A stretch of 64,000 bases of DNA from assembly GCA_000499405.2 (NCBI GenBank), contig HG738140.1:6618158-6682157 (forward strand), given 5' to 3'. Each line of letters begins with the position of its first letter. Within the stretch, counting starts at the first letter, position 1. The DNA is from Onchocerca volvulus. Taxonomy: Eukaryota > Nematoda > Chromadorea > Rhabditida > Onchocercidae. A program made the position numbers and the translations under genes. Below the pieces are notes generated by a model. The model searched no databases. It was given only the letters and a program-made list of their open reading frames with translations, and had not been told where the DNA came from. This document shows positions 38,434 through 50,173 of the stretch, piece after piece.

Positions 38434-38498
38434 AAAAAAAATACAAGTCCTTTGGAAATATATTTTATCAATGTATTTCTGAAAGACTTGTTTTTTAT
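38434..38498. repeat. Imperfect hairpin with precursor-miRNA-like shape
   Basis: The arm 38443-38463 (ACAAGTCCTTTGGAAATATA plus one base) pairs with 38471-38491 (ATGTATTTCTGAAAGACTTG plus one base). There is one C-A mismatch and three G-U pairs over 21 positions. The loop is 7 nt, and an A run faces a T run below. I infer no gene product. Confidence 0.55.
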
Positions 38499-41400
38499 AC
38501 CTTAAAAGATGTCTTTTGATTTAAAATTGAATACTGAATTAATATATTGAAAAAAAAAATTGAAGGATATAAACTGTAATTAAGTGAACCAAATGTTTGT
38601 TTAAAGATTTATTTATTTAATTTTTTTTTACTTAAAGATATGAAAATCAGTATTTTATAATTTGATATCATTCATCTGCTCATACGGGAGATTAATTTCT
38701 AGTATGCGTAAATTAAAAGTACTAATGGATTTGTTAATTAATACATGATAACTCCACTAACTAATTAATTATAATAGCGCTTAAACTACAGTGCAGAAAT
38801 GATATTTTGCGTTATGTTTAAATCATTGATTAAATCGTTAATACGAAATGAATAATTATTTTAATATTTATAACTTTTTATTATTAAAATTTTTATTAAT
38901 TTTTAGCATAAAAAATCAAAGAATAATAGAAATTCGTAATTTTAGGATTGAAAACTTTCTAGTTTCGAGCTGTTCAATCTATATCAAAATTTCTCAGCTG
39001 GAAATATCGTAAATTAAAAAAAAATCTTAATTTATCACTTGGTTTTCTTCTAATTACATTGTGGGCAAAAAAAACTTTCCAATTGACGAAAAATTAAAAA
39101 ATAACAAGAAATCATTATTTTAGGATTTGAAAACTCATTATCTTGGAACTTGTCAATTTGCATCAAAATTTCTCAATTGAAAATAATGAAATTTAAAGTA
39201 ATTATCAATTTATTAATTTATTGTGAATTTTATTAAATATCAGTCCAACTTATCAGTTTATTATCAGTTTTATTAAATATCTTTTAAATTTTTCATCAAA
39301 AAAAGAAAAAACAAAATATTTCCTTTTTTTTTTCATTAGTTATAATACCAATAAGAACATTGCAATTAGCATGATCATTGCAATTTTCAAATGTACTTTT
39401 TATGGTTAAGAAAAAGAATGGAAATATTTCATTTCTTTGCTTTTTGTCAAGAGTTTAGGTGACTTTTTTTTTTTTTTTGTTTCATTTTTACCGACTGAAA
39501 AAAGTACAGTGAGAAGTTTAAAAGAAGTTCACAAAAAAGGATGGGAAAAAATTTTGGAAGAAAAAAGAGGAAATGTGACAGAGAGAAGGGAATGTCATCA
39601 TACTTCATTTTGACACCAAATTTATCTCATTTGAATAATAACAGGCGAAAAACAACAGCGAAAATCTTTTTAAAAATGTCAAATTCTTTGAAATTAAAAA
39701 AAAAAAAGAAAAAAAAAAACGAAATTAGGAAAATGGGATAAAAAAAAAAAGAGAAGAAAATATGGGGTAGCTTTCCTTCCTTTGTTGACAAAAAATTTGT
39801 TGTCATTTGTCACCTTTACTATTTTTTAAATCGATCGTTATCAGTATTACTACTATTACTATTAGTATTTTAGTATTATCAAAAAAACAGTAACGAAATC
39901 CTCTTTTCATATGTTAAAAACTAATTTATCTTTTCTTCTTTTTTTTTTTGTTTAAAAAATTTTTTTTGGTTTTTCAGTTTTTTGGAAAGATTCAAAATTT
40001 TGAAAAAAATTAGAAACTTCAATTTCTTTTCCTTTTCTTTCTCTTATTCTCTTGAAAACAAAAATAAAATATTTTGGATAAACAGAATATACACATATGT
40101 GATATGATCATTGATCATTTAGAAATATAATAACAATATGAGTTGATTGATTAATTTCTTTTCACTAAATTATATTTTTGAGAAGAAAATTGCAGAAAAG
40201 GCATAACACGAATCTAATGATTTTGCCTGATCTACTTGATTAATTGCTTATTTACTTAATCACTTATTTACTTATTTTTTGGTATTTACAATGATAATAA
40301 TATTGAAAAAGAGAATAATACAATTCCAACTATCAAAAATTTATCAAAAATATTTATCAGAAATTGGTATAAGAGAATTAAACAAGTAAAAACAAGCTTA
40401 ATATTTCATTACATTCATATTTTAAAATTGATAATACTGAAATTCAAAGAGAATATAAAATTACAAAGTGTATGTGAAAATAAACAAAAGAATTGCAACT
40501 TAAATTTTGATCGATATTTTAACTGAATAATAGAACAAAATTTCATATAAATAGTATAATTTACTGGAACTTCATATTCTAAAATATTACTATTATATCT
40601 ATTATTAATTATGTTTCTGATACTAATTAGCTTTTTAATTTAAAACTTGGTTTTGTCAGCATAAATTAGTGATTTGACAAAATATATGATAATATCATTA
40701 CTATCGAGTACTTATCATTATCGATATTACTGTAAAATAGTGGATATTTAATAATGATATCATATTCGATTACTTAATTTCTTCTACATTATCAATATTT
40801 AAGCATATTTTAACAAAGATTAAATCGTAAAAAATGAAAAATTATTTCTTCCTTATAAAAAATTTGAATTGATCTTAACAAATACAATTTAGTGATGCAA
40901 ATGAGAAAAAAAAAGAAAAGATGATTCTAAAATTTGAAACACTTTGTAAAGAAATAAAAAAAAAGGAAGAAAAAAATGGAATGAGTGATAAGACAAATTC
41001 TTATGACAGGCGACAGGCGGTAAAAATGATTAAAAAATGTTGCTGATTATTTTAAACAATGAATGTTAAATAATCATGTGAATCTTTGTTCTGTAGAAAC
41101 TATAACAAGAGGAAAAAAAGCAGAAATTATTCCATAATTATTCAAATTTACCTGGCTAATGAAAAAAAAAGATCATCAAAATATACAAATTAAATTTTTA
41201 AATAAATTAATGAATTAAATAAAAATCGAAATTTTAAAGTTTTTCTAATAAAGAAGAAAAAAATGCAAATGATTAAAAATTTAATTAATTAAAAAATTTT
41301 GACAAATGTTTGTAAAGTTTTGTGATAAAACATATGTTTTCAATAAATTATTGCTATTACTGATTTAATCAATTCAATTATTCTAATCATTTGCGACTTT

Positions 41401-42764
41401 CTTTTTTAATTTCTAACAAATCAATTAAATTTTTAAAAACTTAATAAATTAAGTAAAAAATAATGAAATATGGAATAATGGAATTTATGTCTGATTAAAG
41501 CACACATGAAATGAATGAATCGTTAAGTCAATTAAGGAATGAAATTTTTAAAAATAAAATTTAAACATGAAATAATATGGAATTGAAGAAAGAATATCTG
41601 GCATGAATTTCATATTTTGAATATATTGCTATTAAATTTGATATTTGAATACAATTTTTATAGTCAGATTAAATGATGAATTACCATAAATTTACATGAA
41701 ATTAAATAATGATATGGCAAAAATTAAAGATGACCGAAGTTTTGGAGATTAGCAAAATTTTAAAATTTCGGAATTTTCAAAAATTTTGTTGCAAAATTTT
41801 GTATCTGTTTTCTCATGCTTCATTCAATTGTAAGACTTTCTGGAAAATTTTTAAATTTAAATTTAAATTTGAAAAACTATCATGCATACGCAGGTGTCTC
41901 CAAAATCATTTATCTCAATTTTGATGAGAATTAATTTTGTTTTTCAAATCCTTCGTCCTTTAACAAATAAAACACCACTGCTACTTTTGATTTGAATAAA
42001 ATTTTCTTTTCCTTTTTTCTTCTTTGTTTTTCAAAAATTTTCTTTTTTCAAAAAGTTAATCTGTTTAATCATTTTTTCAGTTGCAGTTGCATCACTTTTG
42101 AAAATTTTTCTTCAATTGTTATTTTCTCTTTTTCTTCACTTTTCATCGTTCCCTCTTCCTACGATAACGATAGTCAAATTAATTTTTATCTGCTAATTTT
42201 CAAATTTCATTGGAATTACTGTAAAATGCGGCATACAGTATAAGAATGTTGTCATCTTCTTCAGCAGCTAAATTTAATTTTATATTCAAATTTTTTCTAC
42301 TATTAAAATTGAACATTCATAAATTTATATGAATTTCTAGCACTGATTATTATTTTGAATTTAAAAAGGAAAAAAGCGAAACAGAAATAATAATGGATGC
42401 TTTTAAGAATTAATCAAAATTTTGATGGAAAATTAGCAAGGAAAAAAGAGGAAAGTTAAATTAATAGTTCCAGAAAAAACTGTCCTAGTTTAAAAACCAT
42501 GAATTTTTCGATGATTTTCTTTTGCTAGACCGAATTTGACATTTTTCATTATTCCTTCTTTTAGCAATTTACATTTTGATTGATTTCCAAAATCGAATAA
42601 AATCTAGATTGTAAAACTTGAAATCATCGATCATTCTGATTCTGAATCTTACATTACGCTGTAAATCTTGAGATATTCTAATGAATACAGGATGATAAGT
42701 TATCAGAGATTTGATCTAGCATTCGTTATTCCTCAAATGATAGTACCTAAACTTTCATTGGCCA

Positions 42765-43110
42765 TTTTCAATCGGTCCAAATTGGACTATTTAAGGCTTT
42801 TTTGCTTTCTTGTCCACGACTCAGGACAAGCCTAAATATTTCGAAAAAAGAGATGAAAGGGCTAGCCGCCTCGATGAGGTAGTGTTGATAATGCGCGAGG
42901 ATGGCGATGATAAGTGGTGATATTTGGACGATAGTCTCTGATGGGAGGTAGGAGGAAAAGATTGGGTGACAGAAAGGTGACAGAGAGAGATCAACGATGA
43001 TGGGAGGATCCACTCCGCCCTGAAGTCCGCCTTCCGAAAAACGGAATAATTGGAACGAACTGTCCGCCGTCAGTTCACTCAAAACGACAGGCACAATTGA
43101 GACGAGAAAT
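42765..43110. other. GC-richer island with an open frame lacking an ATG
   Basis: On the minus strand, 43094-42768 is open for 108 codons but has no ATG at its beginning. The predicted text (for example SEGGLQGGVDPPIIVDLSLS) matches nothing I know. The segment contains GGATCCACTCCGCCCTGAAG, a small hairpin TTCCGAAAAACGGAA at about 43030 and CGAACTGTCCGCCGTCAG. It may be an exon of an unseen gene, a promoter or another conserved element. Confidence 0.3.
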
Positions 43111-43856
43111 TATTCGACTCTGGGATTGATGGTATTAGATGAAATTTCGTCATTGCGCAACTTTTCCTAACTCATATTTTAGCTTATGCATATATTATTA
43201 GCTATGATAGCATTTTTTATCCGGAAAACCGGATTTAACTTGTATAATTTTTCCGGAAATAATATAATTCGAATGAGAAAATAAGGTAGATGAATGAAAA
43301 TGAAGAAAATTTTTATGAAGAAAAAATTTTGGTCATTGAATTTTAAAAAGTTTCTTATCTATCAAATTTATATTATTAGCCTTGTGCATATGATTCTTAC
43401 TTTCATTTTTTCTTTTCTTTTTAATTCATATAAATTTCGAAAATATTTCAATTTCAAATTTATCTGATTCTTATCAATGATAAGATTGTTATAACTTTAA
43501 AAAAATTTATATTTTCTGATTTTTTGATTTTCATTAAATAATTTCCGTTTTTTGTTTTTCTTTTTTTCTCTCTCCTTTTTTGATCGAATAATTCGTGACA
43601 AATTGTATGATAACAATTGAACAAATATATGTATGTATGATAGAAATTACTTATTATAGTAGTTTCATGATTTTAAATAAATAATTTCGGGACAAAATAA
43701 TTAATTTAATTAAATCTAGTAAAATAATAAGTCTGGATTTAATTTTAAAATTTTAGAAATTTAAAAAATCGTCTACTGAATTCTTCATAAAACTGAAGAA
43801 TTTAAATTTGAATTTTCAATAGAATCTCCTCCTAAGCATTGCGGAAAAAATGGGCC

Positions 43857-43926
43857 AATAGGCAAATAGCTATGCAACAATTGGCCAAGAAATCATGCGA
43901 ATAGCCATGCAACAATTAGCCAAAAA
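43857..43926 (+). repeat. Two tandem copies of a 35 bp unit
   Basis: AATAGCTATGCAACAATTGG and AATAGCCATGCAACAATTAG begin successive units, each followed by CCAA and A-rich sequence. Confidence 0.7.
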
Positions 43927-44091
43927 ACTGTAAGATACATTATGAGATTTTGTAGGTTTACTGGAGATAAAGGCCGCATTAAATCCATGTTATTTCTGTA
44001 TGAACAATCCGCGGTATTTCAGCGGTAATCGATGATGAAAACAGAGAGGAGTAAGGTTAGGTGGGGTCAAGTTGGCTGAGTTTTCCATGTA

Positions 44092-44104
44092 GGGTCAAAG
44101 GTCG
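44092..44104 (+). promoter_or_regulatory. DR1-type nuclear receptor half-site pair
   Basis: GGGTCA-A-AGGTCG is a direct repeat of two AGGTCA-like half sites with a 1-base spacer, the DR1 layout bound by HNF4- or RXR-type receptors. Another half site, GGGTCAAG, lies 28 bases upstream (44064). Function is inferred from the motif only. Confidence 0.3.
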
Positions 44105-46979
44105 TGTGTGATTTATGGTTTATCGGACGTATTTATCATTTAAAAACAAGAGGAATCTTAAAAAGAAATTTTAAAAAATGAATTTTTTCTTTTTCTTTTT
44201 GAGAATACTACGATAATATTGCTTCCCATCTTACGGTATCTTTTATTCTCGAAGCTTTTGCAAATTCTAAATGCGTTACGTCATTTTCCACAACTTATGA
44301 ATCATTTAAGCTATTTGAAGAAAGAAGGAGAGGATATTTCTCAATTTTCCAAAAAATAAATAAAGAAATAAAATATAAAAGAGCATTATCAACTTTCATC
44401 TTCTAAAAAGTATCATTTTAAAGGTTAAATCGGATTGAGATTATGTTGAAATTTTTGAATGATAATTTCAAATTTAAAACTTGCTTTTTAAAATATAAAA
44501 ATTATCGAATATTTTCTTTTTTTTTTTTTGTTTTTTCTTTTTTATTTCAAATTAAATTAAAAAGGGAAAATGCATATGATATTAATAAATGCAATCGCTA
44601 TTGCTCTATTCACATATGACCGATCAATTAATTAAATAATGTGGTATGAAAATTGAAAACTTTTTTTAAAATTAAAACTGAATAAATTTGATAATTTCAA
44701 GAATAGTTTTAGTAGCTATTTATTCTGTTTTTCCAATTTGGGAAAATCTTTCTAAAATATCTTGAATATCAAAAATAATTAAGCAGTGGCATATTAAAAT
44801 CCGGCCACTTAATTTCACATAAGAAATTTTTTTTATATGGTAAATATTTCCCACATATGAATATCATCGATTAGATAATATTAAATGTATCGGGAAATGC
44901 TAGAGGTAGAATTTCCGGAAATTTCAAAGAATTAAACTAAAAAAACTAACACTTGATTTTTCGTAAAAACAATTTGTTTCTGCTTATTATAGGCGGTTAG
45001 ACTCTTAAGTTTCCAATCTATAATTAAGTATTCGAAAGTTTCTCATGACTTCTACAATTTGATCCTTTTTTCTTTCCATCTAATGATAAACAGTTATTCT
45101 TTCTAAATATATTCTCCGCCAAATCACTTCGAATGTCACGAAAACAAGAAACAAGTATTCGTATATTCGTTTATTTGTATGTCCTTGTCTTTTTCTTTTC
45201 TTAACTTATATATAATTTCTACATTTTCGTTACAAAAGGATAGTTGATGATATTACTTTATTTTTAAATGACTTTCTGGGTTAAAATGAGAATATTACGT
45301 ATTTCAATAGGTATAATTTGAAATGGATAATATTCATTAATCTTATTAGTTTGGTACTCTAATTATGGTAGTATTACTGGAATTTTTGCTTATAATATTT
45401 AAAAGTAAAAATTTCCAATAAAGAAAAAGTGAATTTTATAATACATTTCATTATATCATCAAGTTAAGCTGATTAGAAATTATTAAAATTGAACATTATG
45501 GGAAAAAATTAATTGTTATAGAAATTTCGGTTTGATTGATGTTAAAATATGTTTTAATGAAACATGATCAATTATTATTCAGTAATTTCAAAAATATTGC
45601 AAACAAATAAGTGTCTCCAATGTATAGTATTTTTCTGACACAATTTATTCATATTTGAAATTCTTAATTCACATTTAAAATTCTTTGCGAATTATTTTAC
45701 AATTTCCTATTTAAATTGATATATTAAATATTTGTCATTTTCCGAATGCATAAATTTGATGAAAGAAAAAAAATTTTAAAAAAGACAGAAGAAATTACTC
45801 AAAAGAAATGCCTTATTCAAGAAATGCCTATAGCAAAGTTATTCTTTCAAAAATCATTCTAATTTTCCCCGATATCATTATTCTGTTTTATCAGAAATCT
45901 TTCATATATAGATCGTCGTCATCATCTCGTCTTACCTTATTTAGTCTTACTATATTCTAAATTTAGTACAATATTGATAAGTTAACCTATTTAAATGCTT
46001 CACCATTCGGCAAAGTTTAAGGAAAAAAAAAAAAAGAAATAAAACCCATCGTCATCAGCTGATGAATGGTACTTTTGTCAATTCTGTATTATTCAAGATG
46101 TGAAGTACCATCGGTTGACAGAGAAATATTTTCTACTATTATCTACTACTATTATCGACTCCTTTTTCCTTCCTGTATTTGTTTTTATCTATAACACTGA
46201 ATCCAATCTCTATCTATAATACCAACCATTCTATTATCCCTGTTTGAATGTTGACCTTTTTCCACTTATCCCTTTCATTCCATCTTTTTGACCTTTCCAT
46301 TTTCATTTTCATTTCGTTCATTTTTTTCTTTACATTAATTAAATTATTGTGATAAATATTATTAATTTCAATTATATCTTTTATTCCAAGTCTATTTATC
46401 TGTATGTTCCCATTTCTCTTTCCCTTTCTTTGCTAATTGATAATATTTTTGTTGTTCTTAATTATTAAATCAATGAAGAAATTCCTTTAATAATTATTTA
46501 ATAATTCAAAATTACAAGAAATATATATTGAATAAAGAAGAATTTTTCACTACATAGTTTTCAAAAATGGATGAATATTATCAAAGTGATTGATAATATC
46601 AGTCCATCAATTCTTTTTTCTTAATCTTATGTTAGTTTTTACTAACAACAGATTTATATTTATAAATGGGAATTTTTCTGTCATTTACAGTTTTTGATTC
46701 AATTCATGATCATTCTATTTTCATTACTATTCATTAATGCATACGTATATATTTCCGTATGATAATAGAGCTATCATTTATAACAATTTAATATCTTAAT
46801 TAGAATAGAAAAACTGCTTAACTTCTTTTTTTTCGCTTAACCGTTTGCTTATCTTTTTTTTCTTTTTCAATGTTATTTGCAACATTACATGCTACATATT
46901 GCAACATGCATTTGTATGTTTGCTAAAAGCATACATCGGCAACATTGATCGTTCGGGTCATAGGGCATTATGTATCAAC

Positions 46980-47100
46980 GCATCTTAATTATTCTTTGTA
47001 GTCGAGCATTGTAAGATCATCGGTTGGACAAGTAAAAGCATCTTGCTCATTCTGAATAGTTGGGATTACCGGAACGGAGGTCAACAGAATAGAATCGAAG
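46980..47100 (+). other. Possible non-coding first exon
   Basis: A moderately GC-rich segment ends in AATCGAAG, then a good donor, GTATGTTT, at 47101. It has no long frame. It could be a 5' UTR exon of the cyclin D gene 1.2 kb downstream, but no acceptor pairing can be proven. Confidence 0.2.
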
Positions 47101-48096
47101 GTATGTTTCTATTATTTCCTATCGAAATTTGAATTTTTAATGAGATTCTCAATGTTATGATTTCACAGCAATTTTGGCGAAAAGTTCCGCAATTTTTACA
47201 TTTTAAATTCAAATTCTGACTAATTTCTTGTCATCTTTCACTTTATTGAGCCCTAAAATTATTCATTGATACGTCATTAAACGGATAAAAACAAATGCTA
47301 TACATAATTCTTTCAGAAAAATTTAAGGCTGAACGTTTTTCATCTCTTGACTAAAACTTCCGAAGTACATTTTGCTTTATCTTATTATATTTTCATATCT
47401 TTCATGATTTATTTTGATAGATTTTCAAACATTAATTATAATATTACTATTTGTCTGTTTTATCCGTTTATATTAATTATTTTCCATACTTACATATCCA
47501 TATTGCGTAGTCTAATGCAGGCAATAAATTTTACAATTATATTTGCTAAATACTTACCAAACAATGCCAGCATAAGTTAATTAATTCTCGTTGATCATTG
47601 GGATGAATATAATATACCGATCCTTATCAGTATGAAGTATCTAATGAGAATACCATAATTAGATTCCTAAAAAAAAAAGAGAAAGATTAAAATTAACTAA
47701 TATTCGTAAAATGTTATGAAGCAGAGAATTTCAGTGCAAAAATTGAATGCTTTCTTTTGCTCTTATCAGTTTCATTTTCTTCGTAACATAAATGATAAAT
47801 AAAATTATTTAATATTTTTTATATTGCATTATAGACAGATTTCATAACATAAAATCATTTTATATCATATTGTATCACACGGAGCGACGGTACCCGATCA
47901 CGTAGTATTGTTACGTTGAACTTTGATCATGTAGGATACATTACATCCATTACGGTATGATCCGAAAATATATCAAATCTATTGAAATTTTCAGTGGCAC
48001 AGTATCCTGAATCTCAAAATTCCACAATTATTGTCATCATCCAGCAAAATATATCATTGACGAAAATTATCAATCGAACAAGAAGGTGTGTGGTAG

Positions 48097-48119
48097 TTGG
48101 CGCCTAAGCGCGTACGCGC
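48097..48119. promoter_or_regulatory. TTGGCGCC site and GCGCGTACGCGC palindrome
   Basis: TTGGCGCC (48097-48104, E2F-like) and the perfect 12 bp palindrome GCGCGTACGCGC (48108-48119) sit about 180 bp before the cyclin D start. AGGCGCAAGTGCG follows. Such GC-rich text is exceptional in this window, so I take it as core promoter sequence. The E2F link is inference. Confidence 0.4.
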
Positions 48120-48291
48120 AATATACAGGCGCAAGTGCGTCGACTTCCACACATACGTTACCTGACATCCTCTCCTACTACTCAATTTACTGATCTTTAA
48201 AACTCCAGAAATTGTTATTCATTCAACAAGCTTCCTGGTATTTCCGGTGTTTTTGAGATATTCTTTGCTATTGTCAATCAAATATTAGCAA

Positions 48292-50173
48292 ATGGAAAAT
48301 TTTCGGTGTACCGAATTCCTCACCGAATCACCGTCAACATCTTCTGCACCAGCAAGATTTAGTGGAATTACCGCAACAACAGCAGCGTCAACCGCTTCTG
48401 CATCATCAACAACAAGAAGTTCTGCACCAGCATCAGCTCCATCATCACGACATCAACAACAACAATCACAACTTCGTCGTCGTGCTACCAAAAGTGATAT
48501 TGGCCTTCGGCAGTCATCACCAAACGATGTTATGAAATTACTTCTTGGGCAGGTTTGTAAATTTATTTACATTTGAAATTTTAAAGAAATAGATAAATAA
48601 ACAGATTTATACAACTGTTATCAGCAAAAGATATCTTTGCCGGTGATAACTTGGCGTAATAATCATAGCTTATATACTTATTCTGAACAATTCGATTACA
48701 ATGTAATAATTCTTGTTACCATTGCTTTATTCTGTTTTGTTTTTACTAGAAAGAATGTTTAATTATTTATTAAGTACATTTTAATGCAATTGATCGGTCC
48801 AAGTGATGGCTCAAAAATAAATTATTATAAACAAATAAAAATTTACCATCAACAAATCTTTCAATAAATAGATCGAGTTTTTTGCGCTCCTTTATATAAA
48901 TTTTACTTTAAGAAAAATATTTTTAAGCTCAATTTTGTTGCAGATACCAGTGAGCAGGAAGAGGTCAACAACGGATCGTTTAAATGTCGCTCAATGGCCA
49001 AGTGTTTTACCTCTAGCAGATAAAACTGTTCACCGTGTATGATTTAAAGATGATTCGATAGTGCCGTTAAAAATTTGCAAAAAATTTCCCAACGTAAAAA
49101 GATGAAATAATAATCTGAGATGATTGATTTTCGAGAAATCTTTAGAAAATTGATGATTGTATATTGGTTATGATTTTATAGGATGATCGTTGCTTAGAGA
49201 GTATGTTCAAGGCACAAAGTATGAAACCGATGCATGGAAATTGTTTTCTAAGTATTCAGATGGATATAACAGCGCATCATCGACAACAAGTTGTTGAATG
49301 GATCTATGATGTAAGTTAGTATAATTTTAAATTTACTTCTTTTTTTTCTAAATTTGAATTTCCATTTTGAAAAGTATTTATTACTTCCGAGAATTTTAGT
49401 TTTTAATTTTAATTTACCAATTTGAAACTAATTTTTGTTTATAAGAACAGCATATGGTTAATAAAAAAAGAAAGATACTCCGAATCGAATTCATAGCAAT
49501 AATTTCCAATAACAATGGGCAATAACTCTTTCTTTTCTTATTTAATTCTTTTCAGGTATGTAAAGAGGAATATTGTGAACCCGATGTTTTCTTACTAGCA
49601 GTTTCATTAGTAGATCGTTTTCTGAGTGTTCAATCCTTTCATCGCAACAATTTGCAAGCATTAGCCGGTGCATGTTTATTTGTATCAAGTAAAGTAAAAG
49701 CACCACAACCGTTGAATGCTGAAAAGATTGCTTATTACACGGATGGTGCAGTACGAATGGATCAGATTTTGGTAAATATGAAAATTTTTCTTCATCTGAA
49801 AATTATTCTTATTCTTTCTTTCCTTTTTCTTTCCTTTTTCCAGCCTCAAAATTAATTTCTGTTTAAAAAAGCTTAAAAACTAACATTAGTATTTTTATTT
49901 TTGATAATAAAAAGTGAATAATTTCAAAAGGTCAAGAGGATTAAAATTAAAAAAATTTTTCTCAAAAAACCAAAGTTCATACATATTCATTAATTCGTTG
50001 AGCTCTAGTGTAAAATTTACTTCAGCAAGGAGAATTATTGGTGTTAAATAAGTTAAACTGGGATGTTTCAACATCGACAGCACTCGATTTTTTGGATCAG
50101 GTTGCAGCCCGGTACAGTGATTTGCATTCATTATCCGAAGATAGCCGTATTACAGTTCATCGGATACAAATGG
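48292..50173 (+). CDS. cyd-1: D-type cyclin (3' exons not found)
   Basis: Cyclin D activates CDK4/6 in G1. Exons: 48292-48552, 48944-49036, 49182-49310, 49556-49771 and 50026-50173, ending in phase 1; about 282 codons. The first cyclin fold is clear: CFLSIQMDITAHHRQQVVEW, ALSLVDRFLS-like LVDRFLSVQSFHRNN, LAGACLFVSSKVKAP, LNAEKIAYYTDGAV and GELLVLNKLNWDVSTSTALD. The Lys of SSKVKAP and the Glu of GELLVLNK are the usual CDK-binding residues. About 140 residues precede the fold, rich in Ser, Thr, Ala and Gln, with a basic RRRATKS patch. Residues 4-8 read FRCTE, matching the position of the LxCxE pocket-protein motif of cyclin D. The start ATG follows a possible trans-splice acceptor, ATATTAG, by two bases. 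The second fold is missing; reading into the next intron gives a stop after four residues. Confidence 0.92.

Larger units (their letters stand above)
34481..42759. other. Long AT-rich stretch without a recognised gene
   Basis: Eight kilobases of A- and T-run sequence. All open frames are short, Phe-, Lys- or Ile-rich and of low complexity. Notable items are the GA tract at 36520-36576 and the hairpin at 38434-38498. It may be intergenic DNA or regulatory sequence upstream of the cyclin D gene. Confidence 0.5.
43111..46979. other. AT-rich stretch upstream of the cyclin D gene
   Basis: No coding exon is recognised. It contains the short hairpin ATCCGGAAAACCGGAT (43219-43234), a 35 bp duplication near 43860 and a nuclear-receptor-type direct repeat at 44092-44104. 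A 12 bp palindrome, CATCAGCTGATG, lies at 46053-46064 around an E-box. Confidence 0.5.
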
